DNA from: CAZUGH01 sp964619785
GTDB lineage: Bacteria; Bacillota; Clostridia; Lachnospirales; Lachnospiraceae
NCBI GenBank assembly: GCA_964619785.1
Contig: CAZUGH010000048.1
Location: 1-14,939, forward strand
Direction of reading: 5' to 3'
Length of the DNA: 14,939 nt
In this document: positions 1 through 6,284 of the stretch, one piece after another
How positions within the stretch are numbered: position 1 is the first letter of the stretch
Layout: each line of letters opens with the position of its first letter
Made by a program: the position numbers and the translations under genes
The notes under the pieces: generated by a model
The model's input: the letters and a program-made list of their open reading frames with translations, nothing else
What the model was told of the DNA's origin: nothing
Databases searched by the model: none

Positions 1-232
1 AACTTATCTCCTGGAAAGCCCCTGTTAACTGACTCATAGTAGAAAACGGATATTCTACATATTTTTTCATTAATAATCCCGTTCTCCACCATTCTTTTAA
101 AGACACAAAACATATTTTATTTTTCTTGTGATTACACCTCACTATAGTAATTAAATAACGAAGAGATCGTTCTTTATAACATATATCGTGGCATATTCTC
201 TTTAAAACTATATTTTCTATTGACAATAACAT
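1..232 (-). CDS. Edge-truncated open reading frame, unknown product
   Basis: The minus strand is open from an ATG at 232-230 to the window edge, giving 77 codons without a stop. An in-frame TGA lies just upstream, near 247. The translation is well mixed and contains features typical of a real protein, such as the stretches SLKEWWRTGLLMKKYVEYPF and TMSQLTGAFQEIS, so I think it is coding. It is Cys- and basic-rich in the first half (CHDICYKE, VRCNHKKNKICF). I do not recognise the family. A mobile-element protein is possible but unproven. No convincing ribosome site precedes the ATG: AAGGA is about 18 nt away. The frame may therefore be the remnant of a longer gene whose start has been lost. It lies downstream of the LRR gene on the same strand. 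Confidence 0.45.
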   Translation of the reverse strand, partial: MLLSIENIVLKRICHDICYKERSLRYLITIVRCNHKKNKICFVSLKEWWRTGLLMKKYVEYPFSTMSQLTGAFQEIS

Positions 233-269
233 AAGTGCATTCTCATTTCATTCCTTATTGGTATTGATT

Positions 270-1382
270 CTACGATACTTCCTTCAATGTTGTAACTTCA
301 TCTAGTTTCCATTTTTTGTAACTTGCTTTACTTCCTTTCGGAACAAGTATTGTTAGTTTGTCTGGATAACTAAATGTCACTTCTAAACGTTCTTTCATCA
401 AAATAGGCGGAGTCTTTCTCTTACATATCACAGTCAATTTCTTCATTCTAAAGTCAATAGTGAACTCCTCAATTTTCTTTACACTTTTGGGTATGATAAT
501 TTTCTTTACCACCTGACCAACATAACTCCCCTCAAGTATTTTGGTAACTGTATCTGGTACATCAAGCACACCATCCTTGCTTATATACCCCAAAACTAAA
601 CGTCCAGTTTTTTTACTATAAATAGATCCTTTTTTCACCCCATAATGCGTATTTCTTTTTGATATACTGACTCTCACTGGCCTAGCGGAAGAAAGTGCAA
701 ATTGTTCGATCTTTGTAACACTTTTTGGAATATATAATGCTTTTGTTGCATAATTTAATCTTGTTCGGCCAGTAATTTTCTTTACTGTATTCGGAATAGA
801 AACCTTTGATTTGTCCGTTAAAATAGCATACAATTCCTTTTTATTTTTAGATAACAAACAATCATTAGTGATGCTATACAACGGATGTTTCGGTGATATC
901 GTCACCTTCTTCCAATTCAAGTTATAGGCCAGTTCCATAACATTTTCTACAAATTTTTCTGGGATATTGATACTTTTTCCCGAAGGCAGATGCATAAAAC
1001 AACTTCCACTAATAGCTTCTAATGACTTCGGAAGCACGATGGTCTTAATCTTTTCAACCTTCTCAACCAATCCTTGTGGTTCTAATCCTGTCCCCTCTGG
1101 GTTATTCCAAACTCCAAAGACATTCTTTTCCCCATCATCACATGTCTCAACCGCTCCAACACAGACTACTTTTTTCCCACCAAGTATTCCTGGAATTACT
1201 AATTTGCTAATCCCTTTTTTTGAAAGTGGTGTTATCCGTTCTATACGTACACCATCTGATTCAAACTCGTATTCGAACTTGAAATTTCCTTTCACATACG
1301 ACTTTGGTTTTGCATTTGAAAAACTGTTATTTAATACAATGGTTGCTAATAAAACTAAAATACATACCCCAATTCTTTTCAT
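270..1382 (-). CDS. Secreted BspA-like leucine-rich-repeat (LRR_5) protein
   Basis: A 370-aa exported protein. Residues 1-24 form a signal peptide: MKR, then a hydrophobic core, then SNA. The remainder carries degenerate LRR_5/BspA-type units recognisable by recurring patterns such as IVLPKSLEAI, VSIPNTVKKI, LYIPKSVTKIEQFAL, LDVPDTVTKI and IIIPKSVKKIEEF. It ends in the usual cap of this family, TILVPKGSKASYKKWK. There is no LPXTG signal or other cell-wall anchor, so it is probably released or loosely held at the surface. Family members typically mediate adhesion or protein contacts; a specific partner cannot be inferred. The start is the ATG at 1382 behind a GGGG-type ribosome site. It has the same orientation as agrB but is separated from it by 344 bp holding two strong hairpins, so it is probably a separate transcript. 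Control by the adjacent agr system is only a hypothesis. Confidence 0.8.
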   Translation of the reverse strand: MKRIGVCILVLLATIVLNNSFSNAKPKSYVKGNFKFEYEFESDGVRIERITPLSKKGISKLVIPGILGGKKVVCVGAVETCDDGEKNVFGVWNNPEGTGLEPQGLVEKVEKIKTIVLPKSLEAISGSCFMHLPSGKSINIPEKFVENVMELAYNLNWKKVTISPKHPLYSITNDCLLSKNKKELYAILTDKSKVSIPNTVKKITGRTRLNYATKALYIPKSVTKIEQFALSSARPVRVSISKRNTHYGVKKGSIYSKKTGRLVLGYISKDGVLDVPDTVTKILEGSYVGQVVKKIIIPKSVKKIEEFTIDFRMKKLTVICKRKTPPILMKERLEVTFSYPDKLTILVPKGSKASYKKWKLDEVTTLKEVS

Positions 1383-1505
1383 AGCTATTCCCCTTTTTAT
1401 TTAAATTCAATATCTCTTTAGTTGAGTATAAATCTGTAATTTCAAAGGAAAAATATTGTATTTCCACAATTCATTTTTTCCTTCATCTATAACAATAATA
1501 CTATC

Positions 1506-1520
1506 ACAGTTACAAACTGT
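1506..1520. promoter_or_regulatory. Perfect dyad ACAGTT-ACA-AACTGT upstream of LRR gene
   Basis: A 15-bp perfect inverted repeat (ACAGTT, spacer ACA, AACTGT) lies about 125 nt upstream of the LRR gene start in an otherwise AT-rich gene-free stretch. ACAGTT is the core half-site known for staphylococcal AgrA, but there the halves are direct repeats. Here they are inverted and too close, so assignment to the local LytTR regulator is speculative. It may be an operator for another dimeric regulator. Confidence 0.3.
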
Positions 1521-1566
1521 CGACAATCTATATGTAACATAAATTATACTATCAGCAAATTGACAA

Positions 1567-1605
1567 TTGGATTCTCGACCTCGTTATTAGCGGTCGAGAA
1601 TCCAA
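1567..1605. terminator. Perfect 14-bp stem hairpin (first of a pair)
   Basis: The left arm TTGGATTCTCGACC (1567-1580) pairs perfectly with GGTCGAGAATCCAA (1592-1605) around an 11-nt loop. It lies between the end of agrB and the LRR gene. No long U-run follows on either strand, so it is not a textbook intrinsic terminator. It may still stop or slow transcription from agrB, or protect an mRNA 3' end. Confidence 0.5.
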
Positions 1606-1638
1606 GTTGCCTGCCTATATTGAATATAGGCAGGCAAC
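1606..1638. terminator. Perfect 15-bp stem hairpin (second of a pair)
   Basis: GTTGCCTGCCTATAT (1606-1620) pairs perfectly with ATATAGGCAGGCAAC (1624-1638) across the 3-nt spacer TGA. It abuts the preceding hairpin with no spacer. On the plus strand it is followed by CGTTTTG, a weak U-tract. It is probably the main transcription stop at the end of agrDB or a bidirectional terminator. The two-hairpin layout is unusual. Confidence 0.55.
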
Positions 1639-1726
1639 CGTTTTGTCTTGGTAGACACTTCTTTTATTTTAACTCTCTACTCCCTTAAATACGCCTTATT
1701 ATCCCACTTCCCACTATAAAAAACTC

Positions 1727-2311
1727 TTAAATCGATTTCTTCCTCCTCCCATTTTTTATAATTCCTGCCACTAAAACTAAAATCAAAAGAACTCCAGCAC
1801 TTGCCATTGTTCTGACTAAGAGGCGCATCTGAAACACTGCACTAAGAATCAAAATACATGTCTCCATTAGATAAACGAAAACAGCCAATTCGCCATAGCG
1901 TTTTATCTCCCCATCCTTTAGTGGTTTATTGTCATCTGGAATGGGTGCATATATCAGCACGATAATTCCAAGAACAACCATAATAACAATATCTATCAGC
2001 CATTGACCATCCAAATAGTTGGAAATAATTAATCCCAATGCTATCATAACAGCGGATAGAGCAAAACACCGAAGCGGTGTAGATGCATGATAGCCACCTG
2101 CATATCTTCGCAGTATTCCAAAAAAAAGCAGCAGCAGTACACTCTCGATAAGCATCTTAAAGGCGATGCCGATGATAAGCGTAATGGCTATATTTACACT
2201 CATCATAACGGCAAGGCGAATACCATACTCATAGATTTCATAATCCTCCTCTGATATGACACCCGCCTTAACCAACCACTTTGTAAGACGCCCTGAGAGC
2301 CTACCGCACAT
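1727..2311 (-). CDS. agrB: AgrB-like accessory gene regulator peptidase/processing protein
   Basis: A 194-aa polytopic membrane protein of the AgrB family. AgrB is a membrane cysteine peptidase that removes the C-terminal part of the AgrD pre-peptide and helps form the thiolactone ring of the autoinducer. The diagnostic stretch RRYAGGYHASTPLRC (residues 68-82) supplies the catalytic pair His75 and Cys82, six residues apart as in Staphylococcus AgrB. Hydrophobic segments cover roughly 31-66, 84-98, 103-122 and 143-185, and the C-terminus is basic. The ATG at 2311 overlaps the end of agrD by 11 nt and has the ribosome site AGGAGA inside the agrD coding end, so translation of the two is coupled. 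Length and motif agree with the family. Confidence 0.92.
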   Translation of the reverse strand: MCGRLSGRLTKWLVKAGVISEEDYEIYEYGIRLAVMMSVNIAITLIIGIAFKMLIESVLLLLFFGILRRYAGGYHASTPLRCFALSAVMIALGLIISNYLDGQWLIDIVIMVVLGIIVLIYAPIPDDNKPLKDGEIKRYGELAVFVYLMETCILILSAVFQMRLLVRTMASAGVLLILVLVAGIIKNGRRKKSI

Positions 2312-2456
2312 TTACTCTCCTAAGCTCCTTGACTTTTTCAGGAACTTTCGGTTGATATAGCCATATCAAACACACCTCATCTAAATTAATCGTGGTAAGA
2401 AGTAGTGCCATTGCCGCCAAACCTTGTGCCGCTTTTTTCATCCATTTTTTTTTCAA
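2301..2456 (-). CDS. agrD: AgrD-type cyclic autoinducer pre-peptide
   Basis: A 51-aa peptide starting at TTG (2456-2454), chosen because GGAGG at 2470-2466 lies 9 nt upstream; the ATG at codon 6 would be too far away. It has the three AgrD regions. First is an N-terminal basic, then amphipathic hydrophobic leader (MKKKWMKKAAQGLAAMALLL). Then comes a core with one Cys (residue 29, DEVCLIWL), and last a charged tail YQPKVPEKVKEL followed by RRVNVR. The tail aligns with the conserved x-P-x-x-P-E motif after the cleavage site in known AgrD proteins (DEPEVPE in S. aureus, HQPEEP in C. perfringens). By that alignment the signal would be a five-residue thiolactone, Cys29-Leu-Ile-Trp-Leu33, with AgrB cutting before Tyr34. 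N-terminal trimming cannot be predicted. Its stop codon lies inside the agrB start region, giving an 11-nt overlap. Confidence 0.88.
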   Translation of the reverse strand: MKKKWMKKAAQGLAAMALLLTTINLDEVCLIWLYQPKVPEKVKELRRVNVR

Positions 2457-2474
2457 TATAAAAATCCTCCTTAA

Positions 2475-2499
2475 GTAATAGTTTTTTTCATGCTATTAC
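2475..2499 (-). promoter_or_regulatory. Leader hairpin just upstream of the agrD ribosome site
   Basis: An inverted repeat GTAATAG (2475-2481) / CTATTAC (2493-2499) with an 11-nt A/T-rich loop ends five bases before the GGAGG site of agrD. It is placed to affect translation or stability of the agrDB message. The 2500-2592 stretch upstream holds a possible TATAAC -10 on the minus strand (2544-2539) without a good -35, which would fit an activator-dependent promoter. Both readings are tentative. Confidence 0.35.
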
Positions 2500-2592
2500 A
2501 AAAAGAGGATTTGTGCGGTAAAATGTTGAAATTGACAGGTTATATCTTGTTTTTGGCATTATTTTGACTTTTATTTCCTTTTTTGTCTGCTT

Positions 2593-3870
2593 TTAACCGA
2601 GATTCCATATCGCAACACTATGAAAAACATTGTCTGCATAGTCAATTTCTAGCATACCATTATATTTTTCCAAAACTCCCTTGACATTTTTTAAACCAAT
2701 TCCATGAAACTCCTGGTTTTCCTTACTTGTCTTTAACATCTTATCTTGAGCCTCAATTTCACCCGTATAGGAATTCACAATTTCAAGCACAAAACGCCCC
2801 GCTCTCTGTTTCACTCGCACGTGAAGGAACGGATTATCAACTTTTCGTATTGCTTCAATTGCATTATCCAGCAAATTACTAAACACGATATTTAAGTCAA
2901 ATGGCTCAATTTCTATCTGTTCAACCGACTCCATCTCAAGCTTCACGTCTGCTCCTATTTTAGATGCTTCATATAACTTAAAATTTAGAATACTATCTAC
3001 TATCAGATTTCCAGAATTCGCCCTATTTAGCATTTCCCCACTATGCTCTTTCATCTTCTCACTGTATTGACGAACTTCTTGATATTTTCCCTGTTCGATT
3101 AACTGACAGATAGCATGCACATGGTTTTTCCAATCATGTCTCATCGATTTAGTCATTTCATGTGATGTTTTTATCAACTCAATTTGGCTTTCCAAAAGAT
3201 TATTTTGAGCGCGTAAAAATTGTGCTTGTTTCTCCTGTTCAAACATCATAATCTGACGATCATATAGCCCAAAAATAATCAGGTTAACGCCTAGAACCAG
3301 CACAGAGCAAATGAACAGTTCTCGTGTTCCAAACGCACCACAACTAAAAATCTTTACCATAAGATAAAATGATACAAATGGGACAAAAATAATAGCAATC
3401 CAATAGGTCACCGGCATTGAAACTTCTTTTTTTAGATTTCTGTACTTTAGTAGACATTGAATTAACATAAACTCCATCAATGGACTGCATATTAACGATA
3501 GCAATGATGCATAATATGTATGTTCTAAAACATTAAATTGAACAAATCCACACGCTAATGCCACAATACTTTCTACTATTGTAAAAAGTACCAGCATAAG
3601 TGCCATGCATAAAAAACGTTTTTTCCATGTAGACCGATAATTCAGTGTAATAATCAACCAAAAACTGATGTTTAGGAATAGATTTAAAACTGGAATATCA
3701 ACAAACAGATAAATTGCTGTTGGTATCGCGTAATATAAAAAATAGGAAATAAATTCGCGTTTTTTATTTACCCCCTCCTCTGTAAAGAACAGGCCCATAA
3801 AAAGCTTTACTACATAGACCCCAAACATACTGGTTACTAAATAAAACAATGCAAATGTGGTATCTTTCAC
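2593..3870 (-). CDS. agrC: AgrC-like GHKL sensor histidine kinase
   Basis: A 425-aa membrane receptor kinase of the HPK10/AgrC type, expected to bind the secreted cyclic peptide and phosphorylate the LytTR regulator encoded just upstream. Residues 1-205 are a polytopic membrane domain with about six or seven segments. A short coiled coil (210-240) leads to the dimerisation/phosphorylation helix with KSMRHDWKNH, where His245 is the probable phosphoacceptor. The ATPase domain shows the N-box FSNLLDNAIEAI (330-341) and the G-box FHGIGLKNVKG (388-398). The usual second glycine-rich motif is weak, as is common in GHKL kinases. The start ATG overlaps the regulator's stop by 4 nt, giving tight translational coupling. 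Confidence 0.9.
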   Translation of the reverse strand: MKDTTFALFYLVTSMFGVYVVKLFMGLFFTEEGVNKKREFISYFLYYAIPTAIYLFVDIPVLNLFLNISFWLIITLNYRSTWKKRFLCMALMLVLFTIVESIVALACGFVQFNVLEHTYYASLLSLICSPLMEFMLIQCLLKYRNLKKEVSMPVTYWIAIIFVPFVSFYLMVKIFSCGAFGTRELFICSVLVLGVNLIIFGLYDRQIMMFEQEKQAQFLRAQNNLLESQIELIKTSHEMTKSMRHDWKNHVHAICQLIEQGKYQEVRQYSEKMKEHSGEMLNRANSGNLIVDSILNFKLYEASKIGADVKLEMESVEQIEIEPFDLNIVFSNLLDNAIEAIRKVDNPFLHVRVKQRAGRFVLEIVNSYTGEIEAQDKMLKTSKENQEFHGIGLKNVKGVLEKYNGMLEIDYADNVFHSVAIWNLG

Positions 3871-4610
3871 TTCTCCACTCTCCTCACATGGTACTCACTT
3901 TCAAACTCAATCTGTCTTTTCTTTAAACTCTCCTTGTATTTTCGGCTAACGGGTATTCTTTCGCCATTTTCTAATTCCAATTCCGTGGTACCAATTTTCC
4001 TGATATAGTCATAATGAACCAGAAAAGATTTGGCTGTTCTCACGAAACGAAAGTCCTGCATTGTACAAACAATATCATTCCATGACCCATAAAAGAAATC
4101 TTCGCCCATTTTATGCCGAATCCGTATTCTTGGCGAGCGCAGCTCAAAAAATAAAATATCGCCAATCCTTACACGATACTGCTGCTTGTCCTTTACATAA
4201 CGAAAACCTGCTCTCATTGCATTCACCTGGTCGATAGCTTTTACAACATCGTTCTCAACTTGTTCTGCTGTATATGGTTTTTGCAGAAAATGCAATGGCT
4301 GCAATTCCAGCAGTTCTCTGCAATAACAATCCTTCCCAGAGATAAAAACAATTTGAACAATATTATCCTTTCGTTCCCCTCGAATCATCTGTCCAAGTTC
4401 AATTCCACTTTTCATTTCGTCCGGAAATTCAATGTCAAGGAAAATCAAATCATACTCTTCGCCTGTCGAAATGTTCTGATATAAATCATTTGTATTTAAA
4501 AATACATCAATGCGTGTTGCCACACATTCCTTCTCACAACATTTTCTTATCGTATCATCAAGTGTGTCACAGATTTCCTTCACATCATCGCATATTGCTA
4601 CTCGAAACAT
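3867..4610 (-). CDS. agrA: AgrA-like LytTR-family response regulator
   Basis: A 247-aa cytoplasmic response regulator. The receiver domain (1-125) has the acidic pair Asp8-Asp9, phosphoacceptor Asp59 in LIFLDIEFPD and Lys111 in FLQKPY. The LytTR DNA-binding domain (about 138-235) shows the family pattern ILFFELRSPRIRI, then FVRTAKSFLVHYDYIRKI and a final IPVSRKYKESLKK. LytTR proteins bind spaced direct repeats and activate agrD-type promoters and target genes. The ATG at 4610 is preceded by AGGAGG at good spacing. It is the first gene of the agr cassette, transcribed from the promoter at 4645-4673, divergent from the hydrogenase operon. Confidence 0.92.
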   Translation of the reverse strand: MFRVAICDDVKEICDTLDDTIRKCCEKECVATRIDVFLNTNDLYQNISTGEEYDLIFLDIEFPDEMKSGIELGQMIRGERKDNIVQIVFISGKDCYCRELLELQPLHFLQKPYTAEQVENDVVKAIDQVNAMRAGFRYVKDKQQYRVRIGDILFFELRSPRIRIRHKMGEDFFYGSWNDIVCTMQDFRFVRTAKSFLVHYDYIRKIGTTELELENGERIPVSRKYKESLKKRQIEFESEYHVRRVEK

Positions 4611-4644
4611 ATAAACCTCCTGAATCCATCATGTGTATAAAAGC

Positions 4645-4673
4645 ATTATACCATTCCCGACATCAAATGACAA
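4645..4673 (-). promoter_or_regulatory. Vegetative promoter of the agrA-agrC unit
   Basis: On the minus strand TTGTCA (4673-4668) is followed after exactly 17 bp by TATAAT (4650-4645), preceded by a TG extension (TGGTATAAT). This is a near-consensus housekeeping promoter about 35-40 nt upstream of the agrA start codon. It implies basal, unregulated expression of regulator and kinase. Confidence 0.8.
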
Positions 4674-4741
4674 TTTTATAGGTATATATTATTTTACATG
4701 GAAACCATATATTTTTTGCATATCTACCTAGATTTTTATTG

Positions 4742-4757
4742 TATAATGTGCTATAAT
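4742..4757 (+). promoter_or_regulatory. Tandem -10 elements of the hydrogenase operon promoter
   Basis: TATAAT occurs at 4742-4747 and again at 4752-4757; the second has the extended form TGCTATAAT. No good -35 is seen: TTGCAT at 4716-4721 is 20 bp from the first -10. An extended -10 promoter is therefore most likely. The transcript would start near 4764, leaving a leader of about 55 nt that contains the Rex-like site. Confidence 0.6.
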
Positions 4758-4790
4758 ATTTTCGTTTCTGACAACAAATTTTGTTACATG

Positions 4791-4808
4791 TTGTTAAAAT
4801 TTTATCAA
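4791..4808 (+). promoter_or_regulatory. Rex-type redox operator
   Basis: TTGTTAAAATTTTATCAA is an 18-bp dyad with one mismatch. It fits the clostridial Rex consensus TTGTTAAnnnnTTAACAA except for one base in the right half. It lies about 35 bp downstream of the -10, abuts the AAGGAGG ribosome site, and would block transcription when Rex is bound (low NADH/NAD+). Control of an NADH-linked hydrogenase by Rex agrees with known Rex regulons. A second small dyad, AACAAA-T-TTTGTT, sits just upstream at 4773-4785. Confidence 0.6.
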
Positions 4809-4821
4809 GGAGGTTTATACA

Positions 4822-5316
4822 ATGGGTTCTCAGAAAAGCAATGTACCATTCACTGGTACAAAAGAACAGGAAGCCGAACTTAGAAAAGTCATAGAAGCAC
4901 ACAAAGATCAAACGGGTGCTTTGATGCCAGTCCTTCAGCAGGCTCAGGATATCTACGGATACCTTCCAGTTGAGGTTCAGACCATCATCTCTGACACAAT
5001 GGACATTCCAATGGAGAAGATTTACGGAGTAGCTACTTTCTACTCACAGTTTACACTGAATCCAAAGGGTAAGAATTCCATCTCTGTTTGTCTTGGTACT
5101 GCTTGTTACGTTAAGGGTTCAGGCGATATCTATAACAAGCTTATGGATATTCTCGGAATTGCTGGTGGCGAGTGTACCGCAGATGGTAAGTTTTCACTAG
5201 ATGCATGTCGTTGTATCGGTGCTTGCGGTCTTGCTCCTGTACTAACTGTGAATGATGAAGTATTTGGACGACTTACTGTTGATGATGTCGATGACATCGT
5301 TAAGAAGTACGCTTAA
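4822..5316 (+). CDS. hydC: NuoE-like [2Fe-2S] subunit of electron-bifurcating hydrogenase
   Basis: A 164-aa thioredoxin-fold ferredoxin of the NuoE/HndA family. It relays electrons within the NADH-linked part of the hydrogenase complex. The N-terminal helical part (about 15-75) is followed by the ferredoxin fold. The four ligands of one [2Fe-2S] cluster are visible: Cys90 and Cys95 in SVCLGTACYVKG, and Cys131 and Cys135 in DACRCIGACGLAP. The length is normal for the family. The ATG follows AAGGAGG with good spacing. It is the first gene of a five-gene operon in the order NuoE-like, GHKL ATPase, small subunit, NuoF-like, hydrogenase. The A. woodii bifurcating enzyme calls this subunit HydC; Desulfovibrio-type operons call it HndA. 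It could in principle serve a formate dehydrogenase, but the downstream catalytic gene argues for hydrogenase. Confidence 0.93.
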   Translation: MGSQKSNVPFTGTKEQEAELRKVIEAHKDQTGALMPVLQQAQDIYGYLPVEVQTIISDTMDIPMEKIYGVATFYSQFTLNPKGKNSISVCLGTACYVKGSGDIYNKLMDILGIAGGECTADGKFSLDACRCIGACGLAPVLTVNDEVFGRLTVDDVDDIVKKYA

Positions 5317-5324
5317 GAATCAGT

Positions 5325-5882
5325 ATGATGACTGAGATTTCGTTAAATGTTTTGGATGTGGCAGAGAATTCCATCCGTGCAGAGGCTTCACTGATTGAGA
5401 TAAGCGTTCAGGCTGACACAAAAGCTGATCAACTCACGATTATGATTCGTGATGATGGCCACGGTATGAGCCAGGAACAAGTGGAGCATGTGGAAGATCC
5501 TTTCTTTACGACAAGAACCACACGTAAGGTGGGACTGGGGATTCCTTTCTTTAAGCAGGCAGCAGAGAGCACCGGCGGCACATTTTCCATTCACTCAGAA
5601 CTTGGTGTTGGAACTACCGTCACAGCAACTTTCACACTGTCGCACATTGATCGGATGCCACTAGGGGATATGAATAGTACCATCTACACACTCATTACAT
5701 TTAATACACAAACCGATTTTTTGTATACATATAGCTTAGACGATAGAAGTTTTTCTCTAGACACAAGGCAGTTTAAGGAAGTCTTAGGTGGTGTTCCACT
5801 AGACACCCCAGAGGTTTCTTCTTACATCAAAGAGTACCTAGATGAGAACAAAAATGAAGTATCAGGCAATATTATTTTATAA
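5325..5882 (+). CDS. Stand-alone GHKL (histidine-kinase-like) ATPase in the hyd operon
   Basis: A 185-aa soluble protein made of a single GHKL ATP-binding domain. Visible are the N-box LDVAENSIRAEAS with Asn15, the G1 box IRDDGHGMS (41-49), the ATP-lid region with FFTTRTTRKVGLGIPFFKQ (60-78) and the final GVGTTVTATF (95-104). There is no dimerisation helix with a phosphorylatable His, no sensor and no membrane segment. It therefore cannot be an ordinary sensor kinase; it may be an anti-sigma-type kinase or an ATP-dependent assembly or regulatory factor. The last 75 residues are not recognised. Genes of this kind recur between hydC and hydD in bifurcating-hydrogenase operons (called hydE in A. 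woodii, not the maturase HydE); their role is unknown. It starts 9 nt after the hydC stop with no clear ribosome site, which suggests coupled translation. Confidence 0.8.
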   Translation: MMTEISLNVLDVAENSIRAEASLIEISVQADTKADQLTIMIRDDGHGMSQEQVEHVEDPFFTTRTTRKVGLGIPFFKQAAESTGGTFSIHSELGVGTTVTATFTLSHIDRMPLGDMNSTIYTLITFNTQTDFLYTYSLDDRSFSLDTRQFKEVLGGVPLDTPEVSSYIKEYLDENKNEVSGNIIL

Positions 5883-5893
5883 GGAGGAAACAC

Positions 5894-6253
5894 ATGAAAT
5901 CTTTAGAAGAATTAAAGGCAATTCGTGAGAAGATGCAGAATCAGGTAGGCGTTCGTGCCGAAGATAGCAGTCAGACTAGAGTTGTTGTAGGTATGGCTAC
6001 CTGCGGTATTGCAAGTGGTGCTAGACCTGTACTTACCAAGTTATCAGATTTAGTTCAGGAGAAGGGATTAACTGATAAGATTGCCGTTACACAGACGGGT
6101 TGTATCGGACTTTGCCAGTACGAGCCAATCGTTGAGATTATGGAACCTGGCAAGGAAAAAGTTACTTACACCAAGATGACCCCTGAGAAGGCTGAGGAAG
6201 TCTTCAACCGTCATTTAGTAGGTGGCACTGTAGTAAAAGATTACACTATTTAG
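5894..6253 (+). CDS. hydD: Small thioredoxin-fold hydrogenase subunit with incomplete cluster motif
   Basis: A 119-aa protein of the [2Fe-2S] ferredoxin-like (HndB/HydD) family with its own AAGGAGG site. A short helical N-terminus is followed by VVVGMATCGIASGAR (about 30-44), QTGCIGLCQYEP and a C-terminal beta/alpha part. Only three Cys are present. Compared with the equivalent domain of the next gene (VCGGTGCTSSG with QTGCHGLC), the first Cys of the C-x4-C pair is replaced by Gly and the second is shifted by one residue. It probably does not hold a normal [2Fe-2S] cluster, in line with the A. woodii HydD subunit, which has no predicted cofactor. It likely has a structural role in the complex. 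It lies between the GHKL gene and hydB, in one operon. Confidence 0.82.
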   Translation: MKSLEELKAIREKMQNQVGVRAEDSSQTRVVVGMATCGIASGARPVLTKLSDLVQEKGLTDKIAVTQTGCIGLCQYEPIVEIMEPGKEKVTYTKMTPEKAEEVFNRHLVGGTVVKDYTI

Positions 6254-6284
6254 ACTATAGATCAAAAATTTAGGAGGAAACAAT

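Noticed and set aside
967..1404. 145-aa plus-strand open frame
   Set aside because: It lies antisense to the LRR gene, has no ribosome site and has no recognisable protein character; it is a shadow frame.
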